Below, piece after piece: positions 19,778 through 28,958 of a stretch of 64,000 nt of DNA. The stretch comes from Hungatella effluvii (lineage in GTDB: Bacteria; Bacillota; Clostridia; Lachnospirales; Lachnospiraceae). Each line of letters starts with the position of its first letter. The first letter of the stretch is position 1. The notes beneath the pieces are model-generated. The model ran no database searches. It worked only from the letters and a program-made list of their open reading frames with translations, and was not told where the DNA came from. The stretch covers positions 124,001-188,000 of the forward strand of contig NZ_QJKD01000008.1 of assembly GCF_003201875.1 (NCBI RefSeq), in the 5' to 3' direction. The position numbers were made by a program, and so were the translations under genes.

Positions 19778-20191
19778 TTATTCATTCAACACCTCTAAAA
19801 ACGCTTCCGGTGTGATCGGCTGCGGCTGGCTCCCCTCATAATCTTTCACGTTCCTCGTGATGATATAACGGGCATGATTATGTGACGCAACCCGATGCTG
19901 GACACAGTCCTCAAAATCTTTCCAGCCGCAATCCAGCGCCGCCCTTATGTCGTCCCCGGTTACATCAGCCACATCAATCAGGCTTAATATTGTTTTAATG
20001 CTCTCTACTGTACTGGCGCGGTCCTTTATCTGACGGTTTAAAATATAGTAAATATCCGTTACCGCTGACGCAGACAGAAAACCTCTGATGGTTCCTCTCC
20101 CTGACATCTGCAGAATCCGACCTGAAGCTTCCATTCCCGGCCGCTGCATCAAAACGTCCAGAATTACATTCGTATCAATCAATACCTGCAT
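19778..20191 (-). CDS. PIN-domain toxin, VapC-like
   Basis: 137 residues from the ATG at 20191 (MQVLIDTNVILD). The PIN fold acidic residues are visible: Asp in LIDTNV, Glu in TVESI, Asp pair in KDFEDCVQ, and the final Asp in ITRNVKDYE. Such proteins are magnesium-dependent ribonucleases, usually held by a cognate antitoxin. The gene overlaps the upstream antitoxin by 17 bases. The pair probably stabilises the element against loss. Confidence 0.85.
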   Translation of the reverse strand: MQVLIDTNVILDVLMQRPGMEASGRILQMSGRGTIRGFLSASAVTDIYYILNRQIKDRASTVESIKTILSLIDVADVTGDDIRAALDCGWKDFEDCVQHRVASHNHARYIITRNVKDYEGSQPQPITPEAFLEVLNE

Positions 20192-20417
20192 ATTTCCCAA
20201 GCCTCTCATTCCGGTAGTCATCTAAAGACATCCCTTCGTCCGGGATTATCCCTGTTATTTTCTTCAAGGCAGCTTCCACATCAACTTCCTTTTTCTGTTT
20301 TCTTTTATCTGCAAGTGGCAACACAATCACCTCCACGTCCATATTTTCCATTGACTTTGGCACCGCAAACAGGGTCTTCAGCCTGTCGCTGTTTATGATT
20401 TCTCTTAATACTTCCAT
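20175..20417 (-). CDS. Antitoxin partner of the PIN protein
   Basis: 80 residues from the ATG at 20417; AGGAGGT lies 7 bases upstream, which decides against the longer frame to 20441. The N-terminal half (SDRLKTLFAVPKSMENMDVEVIV) looks like a small beta DNA-binding or dimerisation fold. The C-terminal DDYRNERLGKY is the type of toxin-wrapping tail seen in type II antitoxins. The family is inferred from size, overlap and position. Confidence 0.75.
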   Translation of the reverse strand: MEVLREIINSDRLKTLFAVPKSMENMDVEVIVLPLADKRKQKKEVDVEAALKKITGIIPDEGMSLDDYRNERLGKYAGID

Positions 20418-20514
20418 GGATTGCACCTCCTTTTGCTGCATTTCAACCAGTATCTTCTAAGCTAATTATATCCTAAACCAGTTATCAATACAACAAAAAT
20501 TACAGCAGGAGGAA

Positions 20515-23500
20515 TCAAGGCCGCCATATGCCATCCGCTCCCACCGTATATCCGTCCAGTGTATTCCTGTTCACATACAGAGAGCCGCGCGTACCGTCCG
20601 ATACCGGATTGAAATAGAACCAATTCCCCTCAATCGTATACCAGCCTGTTACCATGTGGCCCTGGGTTCCGTCACTGACATTGTGCAGGAAGTACCGGTT
20701 TCCATCCTGATCGGTAAACCAGCCCGTCTGCATATAACCAGCCTCGTCAAAATGGTACCATTCCAATCCGCCATTGTAGCCAAGCTGCACCCAGGCATTC
20801 TTCGGATAGCTGCCGTCCGCATACCGGAACCACCAGCCTGTGTTATCCTGAAGCCAGGCGCCCGCCGGCCCCGCCTCTGTAACTGCTTTTGGTCTGCCGG
20901 AGCCGGAAGAACTGCTGCCACCGCCGCCTCCGCCTCCGGAAGAACCGGAACCGGAATAGGTCTGGTCTGTTGTTTTATATCGGAGAATCACCTTACAGCT
21001 TCCCTGAATTCCTCCGTCCTCTGCTGTCGCCACAACGGCCGCCTCTGTACTGCCTGACGCACCGTTTAAATCCTGAATCCATTTGGCTTCATGGTTCACT
21101 GTAACCAGCCCGTCTTTTACAGTTAGCAGGCTTGGGTCGCTGACACTCCACGTATAATTTCTGTTATCCGCGGCTTCCGGCAGTACCGATGCGTTAATCT
21201 TCTGCGGGGGAGTGATATTCCAGGTCAGGGTCGGACTGTTTCTCCTTCCCTCCTTTACCAGTTCCATCTCAAATACCAGCTCCGCCTTATCCATCTGCAC
21301 TTTTTCCGGATGTACAACCGTAAGGTCCGTGGTGGTAAATGTGATATCCGCCTCACACGTATCCTTATGCTGCCCGTCCTCTGTTGTCACGGTCACGAAG
21401 CCCTTCTTGCCGCCGGCGGCAGTGGAAAGCGCATATTTATTATCTTTCAGTCTGGCCTCATCCGTTGCAATCAGCGCCTGAATCCATGCGGAATCCTGAT
21501 TTACCTCCACGCTTCCTCCCTGGTCCGCAGTCAGCACGGAACCGTCATTCGTCTCCCAGACAATCTTTTTATTGTCTGCCTGGTCCGGCGCAATGACTGC
21601 GTTCAGCTTTTGCGGCGGCGTCACCACATACCGGACAGACGGGTTTAAGCGGTTCCCCTCCATGATTTTCTCTATGGAAAATGTCAGATTTTTCTTATCC
21701 AACTGCACGCCTTCCACACGGACAACCGTATGGTCCTCTGTAGAAAAATTAATGTTTACCGCACAGACCGCCTGCTTCCCGCCGTCCACAGTTGCAGCCG
21801 TTACATAGGTAGAGCGGTTCCCTGCGGCTATGGAAGATGCATATGGGTTCAGTTTTAAGTTTTCCGTGTCCACATTTACCAGGTCTTCAATCCATCTGGC
21901 CTGGTTATTCACGCTCACAAGCCCGTCACGGTCCACAGTCACCATGTTATCATCGCCGGCTTTCCAATTTACGGCTTTATTATCCGCATACTCCGGCGTG
22001 ATGGTCTCATAAAGCCTCTGCGATGGTGTAACCCGGTAAGTCACCTGCGGCTGGAGGCGGTTTCCTTCCAGCACCCGGACAACATCAAATCCGATTTCCG
22101 ACTGGTTCAGCGTAATATTGGACACCGGCACCGTGGTTTCGTCTGTTATTTTAAAATCCACTGTCACAAGACAGCTTGCGCGCTTCTGCCCTGCTTCTGT
22201 TGTCACAGTAACCGAGGCATAATTTTTTCCCTCTGTCATAATCGGTTTTGACGGATATAATTCCTGGTTCGTTACACCGGCCTTAATCAAATCCTGAATC
22301 CATTTCGCCTCCCGGTTTACGGTAACCGTTCCCTTATCATCCACGGAAATCACGTCGGTCGATGAGCCATCGGTATCTTTTACATTCCATACCACATTTT
22401 TATTGGCAGCGGAATCCGGGATGACTGTGGCTGTCACCTGTACCGGATCTGTTATCTTCCAGGCAATCTGGGGATTCCAGCGCGAGCCGCTTCTAATCTG
22501 TTCCACACCAAAGGCCAGCTTGTCCTGACTTAATATGACTCCGTTTGTCATAGCCCGGTATTTAGCCGAAACCGTGATGTTCTCATCCGGCATAGTGAAA
22601 AAAACATCCGATGCCTCCGCGTTGATTTCCTCATGTTTCCCGCCGTCATCGGATACCCAGGTTAAGGACCCCGGCTCCAGTTCATAATACACCGGCGGGT
22701 CACTCTCTGTATCATTTACCGGGCTTGTGTAGACCAGGACCTTAGTTCCTGCCGCAATCGCTCCTGGATTTGCCCAGTTGATTTCCTTTGCATAGTTATT
22801 CTGGGACTCCATAACAGACAGGATTCCATTGTCAACAGAAGGGACCGTCACCAGATAGCCCCTTACCGGATCTCCTGTCTTACTGGCAGCAAAGTGATGG
22901 ATATTGCTGTCCCCAACCGTTAAAACTCCTTCTTCCAGCTCCTCATAGAAGAACCGGCTGGTCTGCTTTACAAAGCTGCCCATCTGATAGAGGGAGAAAT
23001 CCCGGTTGTTGGAATAATAGGCTCCAATATGGTGTTCCAGCCGGATTTGCGGGGTCAGCTTATTTCCAAATGGATTCAAGGCGTATTTGTCCTCTGAATT
23101 AGCAAAAAGGTATTCCAGATGATCTCCCAGCTCCACATTTCCACCCTCAATATATCCGATAAACAATCCTGCTGTTTTGAGTGCCGAGGAAGTGGAAGCC
23201 CCGATGGTTCCTGCGAACCGCCCATTCTTTACCCTTCCGCTCTGCATACGGCCCACAAGCCCGCCAATATAGTCCGCGGACGTACTTCCCACTTTTCCTT
23301 CCACATAGCAGTTGTATACCTGGCTGTCATAGATATTTCCACAGATTCCACCGACACTGCCTTCCGAGTAAAGGGAGCTGTAGCTGTCATTGGTGTCATT
23401 TACGCAGTCGCCAATAAAGGTGGAATGTGCGGAGCCGCAGATTCCTCCCGCATATGCTTCCAGGCTGCCGGAAATATCCGTTCCCCCCAGAATACTTCCT

Positions 23501-24360
23501 GTATTTTTACAATCAGAAATCATGCTGTCATACGCCTCGCCTGCGATACCGCCCAGGACGCCCGCGGCCCGTACCTGCCCGGAAGAATAACATTCTGTGA
23601 TAACCGTGTCATTGGCTTCACCCACAATGATTGCAGCCTTATTTGCGGCATTTATCTGTCCGTCTACTGTCAGGTTCCGGATAGACGCTCCGTATGTATA
23701 TCCAAACAGGCCCGCATAACTTTGGCTTGTATCACTGATTTTCAAGTTGTACACCCGGTAACCATTTCCATCCAAGTTACCTTTAAACGGATATGGCTCT
23801 GCGTCAGACAGGCTCCGGTAATACCCGATTGGGAGCCAGGAGGCGCTGTCATTTAAAGAGATATCCTTGGTCAGCTCAAAATAGCAGTCCTCATATCCAT
23901 CCACCTCCCCGTTTGCCACCTGATAGGCCAGCAGCTTCAAATCTTTATCATTCCGCAGCAGATAGGGGGATTCTTCCGTTCCCTCTCCGTCAAAATGATC
24001 CGACATCTCTATGCCGCCCCACAAGTCTCCCGCCATCATCAGGGCATTGGAAGGTGTGGCTTCCCGAAGTTCTTCCCACTTTGCTGCCTCCTTCTCCACA
24101 GGGACCGCTTCCGATGGAGTTGCCGTTCTTTTATCCTCCGGCTGTTCTTCTCCCAATTCTCCGTTTTCCCTGTGCTCTGCCTCTGTGATTTCTGAATCCC
24201 TTCGCGCCTCTGAGCCGCTTGCGATATGTATTTCCTGGTCAGAGCGTTCCATGACCGACGCATAGGATGGGAACGCGGCCCCCGCAGACGAAATCCCCAT
24301 TACTGCAATCAGCGTCCAGGCAGTCAAAACGGCTGACCCCTTCTTTATTCTCTTATCCAT
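20515..24360 (-). CDS. Large secreted surface protein: GLUG-like helix, Ig-like repeats, wall-binding repeats
   Basis: 1,281 residues from the ATG at 24360, preceded by GGAGG 5 bases upstream; an earlier ATG at 24372 lacks a site. Signal peptide, then an acidic linker with two ATPS motifs. Residues about 120-420 are GLUG-type right-handed beta-helix repeats (GGICGSAH, GGLVGRMQSG). Four repeats of about 110-115 residues follow (VQLDKKNLTFSIE through ADNKKIVWE), which resemble BIG2/Ig-like modules. Then a glycine/serine hinge near residue 1150 and choline-binding-type repeats (GWWFRYADGSYPKNAW, MQTGWFTDQDGNRYF). It is probably a noncovalently wall-held adhesin or stalk, next to other surface proteins of the element. 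Confidence 0.8.
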   Translation of the reverse strand: MDKRIKKGSAVLTAWTLIAVMGISSAGAAFPSYASVMERSDQEIHIASGSEARRDSEITEAEHRENGELGEEQPEDKRTATPSEAVPVEKEAAKWEELREATPSNALMMAGDLWGGIEMSDHFDGEGTEESPYLLRNDKDLKLLAYQVANGEVDGYEDCYFELTKDISLNDSASWLPIGYYRSLSDAEPYPFKGNLDGNGYRVYNLKISDTSQSYAGLFGYTYGASIRNLTVDGQINAANKAAIIVGEANDTVITECYSSGQVRAAGVLGGIAGEAYDSMISDCKNTGSILGGTDISGSLEAYAGGICGSAHSTFIGDCVNDTNDSYSSLYSEGSVGGICGNIYDSQVYNCYVEGKVGSTSADYIGGLVGRMQSGRVKNGRFAGTIGASTSSALKTAGLFIGYIEGGNVELGDHLEYLFANSEDKYALNPFGNKLTPQIRLEHHIGAYYSNNRDFSLYQMGSFVKQTSRFFYEELEEGVLTVGDSNIHHFAASKTGDPVRGYLVTVPSVDNGILSVMESQNNYAKEINWANPGAIAAGTKVLVYTSPVNDTESDPPVYYELEPGSLTWVSDDGGKHEEINAEASDVFFTMPDENITVSAKYRAMTNGVILSQDKLAFGVEQIRSGSRWNPQIAWKITDPVQVTATVIPDSAANKNVVWNVKDTDGSSTDVISVDDKGTVTVNREAKWIQDLIKAGVTNQELYPSKPIMTEGKNYASVTVTTEAGQKRASCLVTVDFKITDETTVPVSNITLNQSEIGFDVVRVLEGNRLQPQVTYRVTPSQRLYETITPEYADNKAVNWKAGDDNMVTVDRDGLVSVNNQARWIEDLVNVDTENLKLNPYASSIAAGNRSTYVTAATVDGGKQAVCAVNINFSTEDHTVVRVEGVQLDKKNLTFSIEKIMEGNRLNPSVRYVVTPPQKLNAVIAPDQADNKKIVWETNDGSVLTADQGGSVEVNQDSAWIQALIATDEARLKDNKYALSTAAGGKKGFVTVTTEDGQHKDTCEADITFTTTDLTVVHPEKVQMDKAELVFEMELVKEGRRNSPTLTWNITPPQKINASVLPEAADNRNYTWSVSDPSLLTVKDGLVTVNHEAKWIQDLNGASGSTEAAVVATAEDGGIQGSCKVILRYKTTDQTYSGSGSSGGGGGGGSSSSGSGRPKAVTEAGPAGAWLQDNTGWWFRYADGSYPKNAWVQLGYNGGLEWYHFDEAGYMQTGWFTDQDGNRYFLHNVSDGTQGHMVTGWYTIEGNWFYFNPVSDGTRGSLYVNRNTLDGYTVGADGIWRP

Positions 24361-24375
24361 GTTCTCCTCCATATT

Positions 24376-25782
24376 TTATTCTGATTGATACGCAACAAAT
24401 GCCGGCCGGAACCCAATACTCTGACTGCTTACCTCTCCTGACGAAACACGGCCGTCCCAGGACACCTGATAAGCCCGTTTTCCTCCGGTTACCGGTGTCC
24501 TGAGCCAGTATCCCATCGTATAGGTTCCTGCATTTACATAGTTATTACCATCGGCCCCGTGAAGCTTCCACAAAGAGTCTCTATACCGTACCGCCTCCTC
24601 CAGGGATAAGCAGAACAGTTTATCTGAAGAATCCACCGACCGCACCGCTGCCTTGGTAAAACGGTTCAGAGCCGTTTCATAGCCTGACGTTGCTCCGGTA
24701 TAGGAATAGCACACAGTTGTGGCGGTATCCATAATATTCTCCCTATTCTCCAGACTGGTGTTCAGCCACAGCCTCAGACTGGAACCGCTCCAACTGCTGT
24801 CTGCCATATCGTAGACAGCCCTGTCACCGCCGATTATCTCATCACACAAAAACAAAGCCCCACGCCTTTTAGCTGCGTCCATATAATCCGGGTCAATGCA
24901 TCGGAATGTATAGGTGGTTCCGGCAATGGTCCGTTCCTGTACGTCTCCGGTATACCAGAGGCGGTCTTGTGTGGTATTTTCTCCTGGCTTTTTCAGCACA
25001 TAGGCCGGACGGATTCCAGCCTCCATCGTGGTAGTCTGTTCTGCTGCAATGTGTCCGTTATACTGGACCAGATACGCATGATTTTCAGAAGACATGGTAC
25101 TTGTCCAGTAAAACCGGCTTCCCGTATCGGGCATCCAGGGCTGTAAGGTATAGGATTTATACGGTTCACTTCTGACTTCAGCCAGGGAGAGGCAGAACAC
25201 CCGGTCACTGATACTGTCATTCCCCTCGGACAGCCTGAGCGGAAGGAGATGATCTGAAACAGATAAACCATCGGCAAACTGTAGGTTCAGCCAATTCCGG
25301 ATTCCGGAGGTATCATACCCCATATCTGCACCAAAGCCGGAGCAAATAGAGTAAGGAATCACCTTATCCGCCAAAAGAAGCTGACCGCCCTTGTAGTCTT
25401 CATCAATACAGGTAAATATCATTTCTCCCCACTCGCCTGGCAGTTCTGTTTTCACGGTCTGTTTTTCTCCTTTTTGCAATAACTCCAGGATCTCGCCGCA
25501 TCGGTCACATAAAAAATCCCCGTCCCCATCACAGTGTCCCAGCATAGGAAGAACGATTTCTTCCCTGTAATCCTGACATAACCGGCACGTCACAATCCGG
25601 CTCCCATTCATAAGGCATGTGGGTTCTGTCTCCTCCATCACCAAATCATGCACATGTCCGCCCGATACAGGGCTGCCGGCATTGGACGGAGTCGCTGTTT
25701 CGCTTCCAAAGGAAGGAAATGTACACATAAGAAAAAGAGCGGCCATGACTCCCGCCGCCCTGATGTTATTTTGTCTTTTCAT
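24376..25782 (-). CDS. Secreted DUF6273-type protein
   Basis: 468 residues. Signal peptide MKRQNNIRAAGVMAALFLMC..., then an ATPSNA motif and a small Cys-rich segment (HDLVMEETEPTCLMNGSRIV ... CRLC ... LCDRCGE). Two copies of a roughly 150-residue domain follow, with IRNWLNLQF/LRLWLNTSL, FCLSLAEV/FCLSLEEA and GIRPAYVL/GFRPAFVA, matching what I know as DUF6273, a formylglycine/lectin-like surface fold. Substrate unknown. It starts 10 bases after the cold-shock gene and ends 15 bases before the next surface protein, so the three are probably one operon. Confidence 0.7.
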   Translation of the reverse strand: MKRQNNIRAAGVMAALFLMCTFPSFGSETATPSNAGSPVSGGHVHDLVMEETEPTCLMNGSRIVTCRLCQDYREEIVLPMLGHCDGDGDFLCDRCGEILELLQKGEKQTVKTELPGEWGEMIFTCIDEDYKGGQLLLADKVIPYSICSGFGADMGYDTSGIRNWLNLQFADGLSVSDHLLPLRLSEGNDSISDRVFCLSLAEVRSEPYKSYTLQPWMPDTGSRFYWTSTMSSENHAYLVQYNGHIAAEQTTTMEAGIRPAYVLKKPGENTTQDRLWYTGDVQERTIAGTTYTFRCIDPDYMDAAKRRGALFLCDEIIGGDRAVYDMADSSWSGSSLRLWLNTSLENRENIMDTATTVCYSYTGATSGYETALNRFTKAAVRSVDSSDKLFCLSLEEAVRYRDSLWKLHGADGNNYVNAGTYTMGYWLRTPVTGGKRAYQVSWDGRVSSGEVSSQSIGFRPAFVAYQSE

Positions 25783-25792
25783 CGCTCTTCGC

Positions 25793-26008
25793 CTACTCTT
25801 TCAAAACTACGTTCTTCGCAACACAGCGGTGTTCTTCATCTTCCCCCGCTTCAAAGCTTACCTCCTGTCCGCTCCTAAGCTTCCGAAATCCATCCATCTG
25901 AATCTCGGAAAAGTGGACATAATAGTCAATCCCGTCCTGATCTGTGATAAATCCGAATCCCCTTTTTGCATCAAACCACTTGGTTGTTCCTGATAATATT
26001 TCTGGCAT
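25793..26008 (-). CDS. Cold-shock-domain protein
   Basis: 71 residues from the ATG at 26008 (GGAG 8 bases upstream). It has GTTKWFDAKRGFGFITDQDG with the RNP1-like KRGFGFI motif and YYVHFSEI as RNP2-like. Usual CspA-family size. It binds single-stranded RNA or DNA. On a conjugative element it may help as an RNA chaperone; it sits downstream of an S1-domain gene, which gives two RNA-binding proteins in a row. Confidence 0.9.
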   Translation of the reverse strand: MPEILSGTTKWFDAKRGFGFITDQDGIDYYVHFSEIQMDGFRKLRSGQEVSFEAGEDEEHRCVAKNVVLKE

Positions 26009-26059
26009 ATTGTTCACTCCTATTCCGGTGCCTTCCAGCACCTTTCAATTTCTAATATA

Positions 26060-26098
26060 GAAAAAGCTGGCGTTCTCTGCCTGCTTCCTGACGCCGGT
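26060..26098 (-). terminator. Possible terminator between S1-domain gene and cold-shock gene
   Basis: Minus strand: CCGGCGT ... ACGCCAG with one wobble pair, then CTTTTTC. Moderate stem; it may only dampen read-through. Confidence 0.5.
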
Positions 26099-26114
26099 TC
26101 CCGGCAGTGATTTC

Positions 26115-27086
26115 TTACATGCATCTCTTGATGACTCTGGTGATAATCCCCTCAGCCACTTCTGTCTCATCGTTGATTCTGGTAACAAGGAATCCAACTT
26201 CGTCCTTGCGCCCTGGCAGGCTTGCAGTGTTGCAGGAATGGGCGACCGCATTCACCCCATTGTTTAAATGGATAAAGTAGGTCCCCTTATAGACATCCGT
26301 AATTTTCCCAACATACTTGCCCTGCTTATGCAGCCGCATGAGATTTTCTTTATTGGTATTTGCCTGCGCCTCCTTTGCACTGACTTCAATCTGTATGCGT
26401 TCCGGCGATTCTGCATCCATCTTTAAAACCTTTACCAAAACAATATCCCCATTGGCGAATTTGTCATTGGCATCAACCATCCACGCCCAGGCCATGTCTC
26501 TCGCTTTCAGGGAACACTCCACGCCGAAAATCTCCAGCCGGACCGCTTTGGGCGCCACGGCAATCACTCTGGCCTCCACAATTCTCCCGGGGCGCACCAT
26601 CGGATACCCGTCTGCGCCTTCTGTAAAGTAAAAAAGCTGCCGTTTCCTTAACATGGCTTCTTTTCTGGACGCTACAATGCTCCGTGTCTTCTGATCCATA
26701 TCCCGGACAATAAAATCAAGCTCCGCGCCCAGCATATTATTCGCCAGCCGCGTCTGCCTGTTTATGGTATCCGCGTTCTCCCTGCCATCCCCCTCCAGGT
26801 TGATCATCATTTCTTCCATTGGTATGATAATCCGGTATCCCTTGTACTGAATGACAGCCACGACCCAGCCGCCCTCCAGCTTTTCAATACCACCGAGCAT
26901 ACCGGATAATACCTTTCTGGTGCGAAACGCATTAGTCAGCTCATGCCAGTTTACATCCTCCTGCTCACGCGGGGGCCTTGGCTGTCCATCGGTATCAACC
27001 GTCAGTATGCCCATGTTGGCAGCCATCTGCATTTCTTTTGCTGTTTCCTTCGATATTCTTACCTCTTCCACTTTTTGATTTGGCAC
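26115..27086 (-). CDS. S1 RNA-binding domain protein
   Basis: 323 residues from a GTG at 27086, with AAGGAAGG 6 bases upstream. The C-terminal half holds two S1-like OB folds (VRPGRIVEARVIAVAPKAVRLEIFG, then KYVGKITDVYKGTYFIHL). The N-terminal half is a mixed domain of unknown family. Proteins of this kind are common on clostridial conjugative elements, but their role is not known; RNA binding is expected. A consensus promoter and a leader hairpin precede it. Confidence 0.8.
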   Translation of the reverse strand: MPNQKVEEVRISKETAKEMQMAANMGILTVDTDGQPRPPREQEDVNWHELTNAFRTRKVLSGMLGGIEKLEGGWVVAVIQYKGYRIIIPMEEMMINLEGDGRENADTINRQTRLANNMLGAELDFIVRDMDQKTRSIVASRKEAMLRKRQLFYFTEGADGYPMVRPGRIVEARVIAVAPKAVRLEIFGVECSLKARDMAWAWMVDANDKFANGDIVLVKVLKMDAESPERIQIEVSAKEAQANTNKENLMRLHKQGKYVGKITDVYKGTYFIHLNNGVNAVAHSCNTASLPGRKDEVGFLVTRINDETEVAEGIITRVIKRCM

Positions 27087-27159
27087 TTCAGACCTTCCTT
27101 TCCTCTTTATATTTATAGAAACAGAAGGAAATATCCCCCTGTCCTAAACACAGGAACGC

Positions 27160-27253
27160 AAAAAGCAGCCTCCAAATATTTAGAAGCTGCTTTTTACGTG
27201 TAAGTATATAAATTTCATGATATCATTATAAAATAGACCGAATCCTATGTCAA
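27160..27253 (-). promoter_or_regulatory. Consensus promoter and leader hairpin of the S1-domain gene
   Basis: TTGACA (27248-27253), 17-base spacer, TATAAT (27225-27230): a perfect sigma-A promoter. About 23 bases after the predicted start a terminator-type hairpin follows (AAAAAGCAGC / GCTGCTTTTT, 27160-27195), ahead of the start codon at 27086. Confidence 0.8.
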
Positions 27254-27362
27254 TATGGCTGGCGACGCAATGTAGTCGCATTAAGGTCGCATTTTTTACA
27301 CAGCCCCAAAACAGGAATCGTTAATTTATCTTCCTGTTTCCAATATAGCGTATTTCCATAAC

Positions 27363-27596
27363 TTATTTTTTATTTTCCGGTGGAATGTATTCCAATAAAT
27401 CCCCAATTTTACAGTCCAGCGCTTTACACAATTTGCACAATACAAATGTGTCTAACCGGGTTATCGTATTGGTGCAATAGTTGTCAATCTGATTCCAGTT
27501 CATTGCTGCCTTATGCGACAGCTTATATTTGTTGAAACCGGCATTTGCCATAAGTTCCTCTAAGTGGATTTTAATCGTTCCGTAATCTTCATCCAT
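27363..27596 (-). CDS. XRE-type regulator, twin 1
   Basis: 77 residues, a small Cro/C1-like helix-turn-helix protein (LSHKAAMNWNQIDNYCTN as recognition part; LCKALDCKIGDLLEYIP as the typical C-terminal helix). It is nearly the same as the next gene (27630-27863) in length and sequence, a tandem duplication. Both lie opposite the SymE/DUF6809 islet and probably repress it or themselves. Confidence 0.85.
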   Translation of the reverse strand: MDEDYGTIKIHLEELMANAGFNKYKLSHKAAMNWNQIDNYCTNTITRLDTFVLCKLCKALDCKIGDLLEYIPPENKK

Positions 27597-27629
27597 TTTT
27601 TACCTCCAATGATGGCCCAGGCCATAAGC

Positions 27630-27863
27630 CTACTCTGCTTTTTCCGGTGAAATGTACTCCAACAAGTCCTCAATTCCACAATCCAATGCCTTACACAATT
27701 TGCATAGGACAAACGTATCCAACCGAGTTATCGTGTTATTATAGTAATTGTCGATTTGCTTCCAATTCATAACCGCTTTGTGGGAAAGATTATTTTTGTT
27801 GTAGCCGGCTTTTTCCATCAATTCCGCTAAATGGATTTGTAATCTGCCGTAATCTTCTTCCAT
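27630..27863 (-). CDS. XRE-type regulator, twin 2
   Basis: 77 residues from the ATG at 27863 (AAGGAGAGG upstream); the longer frame to 27962 would cross the promoter region. Same length and architecture as 27363-27596 (LSHKAVMNWKQIDNYYNN). The recognition-helix residues differ slightly between twins, so the operators may have diverged. Confidence 0.85.
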   Translation of the reverse strand: MEEDYGRLQIHLAELMEKAGYNKNNLSHKAVMNWKQIDNYYNNTITRLDTFVLCKLCKALDCGIEDLLEYISPEKAE

Positions 27864-27997
27864 TTCTATCCTCTCCTTCTGTATCTGAAATATTTGCACT
27901 TGCATTATTATTGTATAGTTGTTATAGTAAGAATGTAATTTGCAAGAAGTATTAGATAACAAGTAATAGAAACGTGTGTTCTTTAGGAGGGGAGAAA
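27864..27997. promoter_or_regulatory. Divergent control region between XRE twins and SymE islet
   Basis: AT-rich. CTTGCA near 27901 and TGCAAG near 27942 form a wide inverted repeat around a core with repeated TATAGT, which is a plausible XRE operator. Exact promoters cannot be fixed. Confidence 0.4.
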
Positions 27998-28159
27998 ATG
28001 GAACTGGACGATTTGAAGGAGCTGATTTTTGACTTTCTCAATGAAAGTGACGGCTCACTGATTGCAGACATTGAAACAATGGAACGTGAAAATACGTTCA
28101 TCGTTAAGACGGTAGGCGGAAACACATTTGAAATCGAATTTAGGGAATGCCGGATTTAA
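27998..28159 (+). CDS. Small acidic hypothetical protein
   Basis: 53 residues from the ATG at 27998, with AGGAGGGGAG upstream. Sequence MELDDLKELIFDFLNESD then a beta-rich end (NTFIVKTVGGNTFEIEF). No family recognised. It overlaps the SymE-like gene by 13 bases; as first gene of the islet it might be an antitoxin-like partner, which is only inference. Confidence 0.55.
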   Translation: MELDDLKELIFDFLNESDGSLIADIETMERENTFIVKTVGGNTFEIEFRECRI

Positions 28160-28341
28160 TTCCTTTAGGAAAGCGGAAATTGAAAATTTATGATGGAACT
28201 GGGGCACGCATACCGATACCCAAAATTGTGCTGACCAGTAAATGGCTGGAAGAAACAGGCTTTCTAATCGGAACCATACTGAATGTAGATTACCAGCCGG
28301 ATAAAATCATCATTACAAAGGAGGCAGGAAAACAGCAATGA
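28147..28341 (+). CDS. SymE-like protein (SpoVT/AbrB-type fold)
   Basis: 64 residues. RKLKIYDGTG, then IPKIVLTSKWLEETGF, then VDYQPDKIIITKEA follows the SymE pattern (P.I.L.GKWLE..GF..G). SymE is an AbrB-fold protein recruited as a toxin in Escherichia coli; in Firmicutes such genes are often on mobile elements with unclear roles. The ATG at 28147 has a poorly spaced site; a TTG near 28180 after AGGAAAG is an alternative. Confidence 0.65.
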   Translation: MPDLIPLGKRKLKIYDGTGARIPIPKIVLTSKWLEETGFLIGTILNVDYQPDKIIITKEAGKQQ

Positions 28342-28637
28342 AAAGTATTTTACAGCAACTATATGACGGAGAAATTTTACCGGGAGAACAATTCAAACCC
28401 TACCTAGAGGAATACAAGGAGAAATGGAATAAAATAAGCAATGCGGAATTGGTGTTTACAGAAAAGCTGACCAAACAGCAGGAACAAGAATTTGACGCTC
28501 TGATGGACGAGCATGCGCTCCTTATGCCGTTGGAAATGTCCCAGGTATTTATTGATGGCTTCAAATTGGGCGCGCGTATCATGTGTGAAGTCTTTTCCAA
28601 GGGGGAAGATACGCAGGATGAATGTTCTACCATGTGA
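28338..28637 (+). CDS. DUF6809-like protein, copy 1
   Basis: 99 residues. It begins MKSILQQLYDGEILPGEQFKP, has a helical core, and ends FIDGFKLGARIMCEVF, the beginning and end I associate with DUF6809 on clostridial mobile elements. It overlaps the SymE-like gene by 4 bases (ATGA). Function unknown. Confidence 0.65.
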   Translation: MKSILQQLYDGEILPGEQFKPYLEEYKEKWNKISNAELVFTEKLTKQQEQEFDALMDEHALLMPLEMSQVFIDGFKLGARIMCEVFSKGEDTQDECSTM

Positions 28638-28651
28638 GGGAGGGCCGACAG

Positions 28652-28951
28652 ATGGATACAGACAATATTATAACTATCATTTACGAGAAACGGCTGGATG
28701 GTGAAATAAACCAACAGGTTTTGAAAGATCCGGAATATAAAGAGGCCGAGCGGGACTCCGTTATAAAACTAGAAAAGCTGTTAAAAACGAGACTGACAAA
28801 GAAGCAGCGCCACCACCTTGACCAGTTTGACAGTTCAAAAAACAATCTGGCTGTAGAGTATGGACGTATCGCCTATTTCCAGGGTATGAAAGACGGCTTC
28901 CAGTTATCCCAGATATTGAGCGGAAACCAGGAAACACAAACTAATCACTGA
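28652..28951 (+). CDS. DUF6809-like protein, copy 2
   Basis: 99 residues from the ATG at 28652 (GGGAGGG 7 bases upstream). Same layout as the preceding gene (IITIIYEKRLDGEINQQ at the start, YFQGMKDGFQLSQIL at the end) but diverged in sequence, so an old duplication. Confidence 0.6.
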   Translation: MDTDNIITIIYEKRLDGEINQQVLKDPEYKEAERDSVIKLEKLLKTRLTKKQRHHLDQFDSSKNNLAVEYGRIAYFQGMKDGFQLSQILSGNQETQTNH

Positions 28952-28958
28952 ATGAACG

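Noticed and set aside
23119..23856. 245-codon plus-strand ORF opposite the GLUG/Ig protein
   Set aside because: Antisense to a well-supported minus-strand gene with signal peptide and domain repeats; no start signal.
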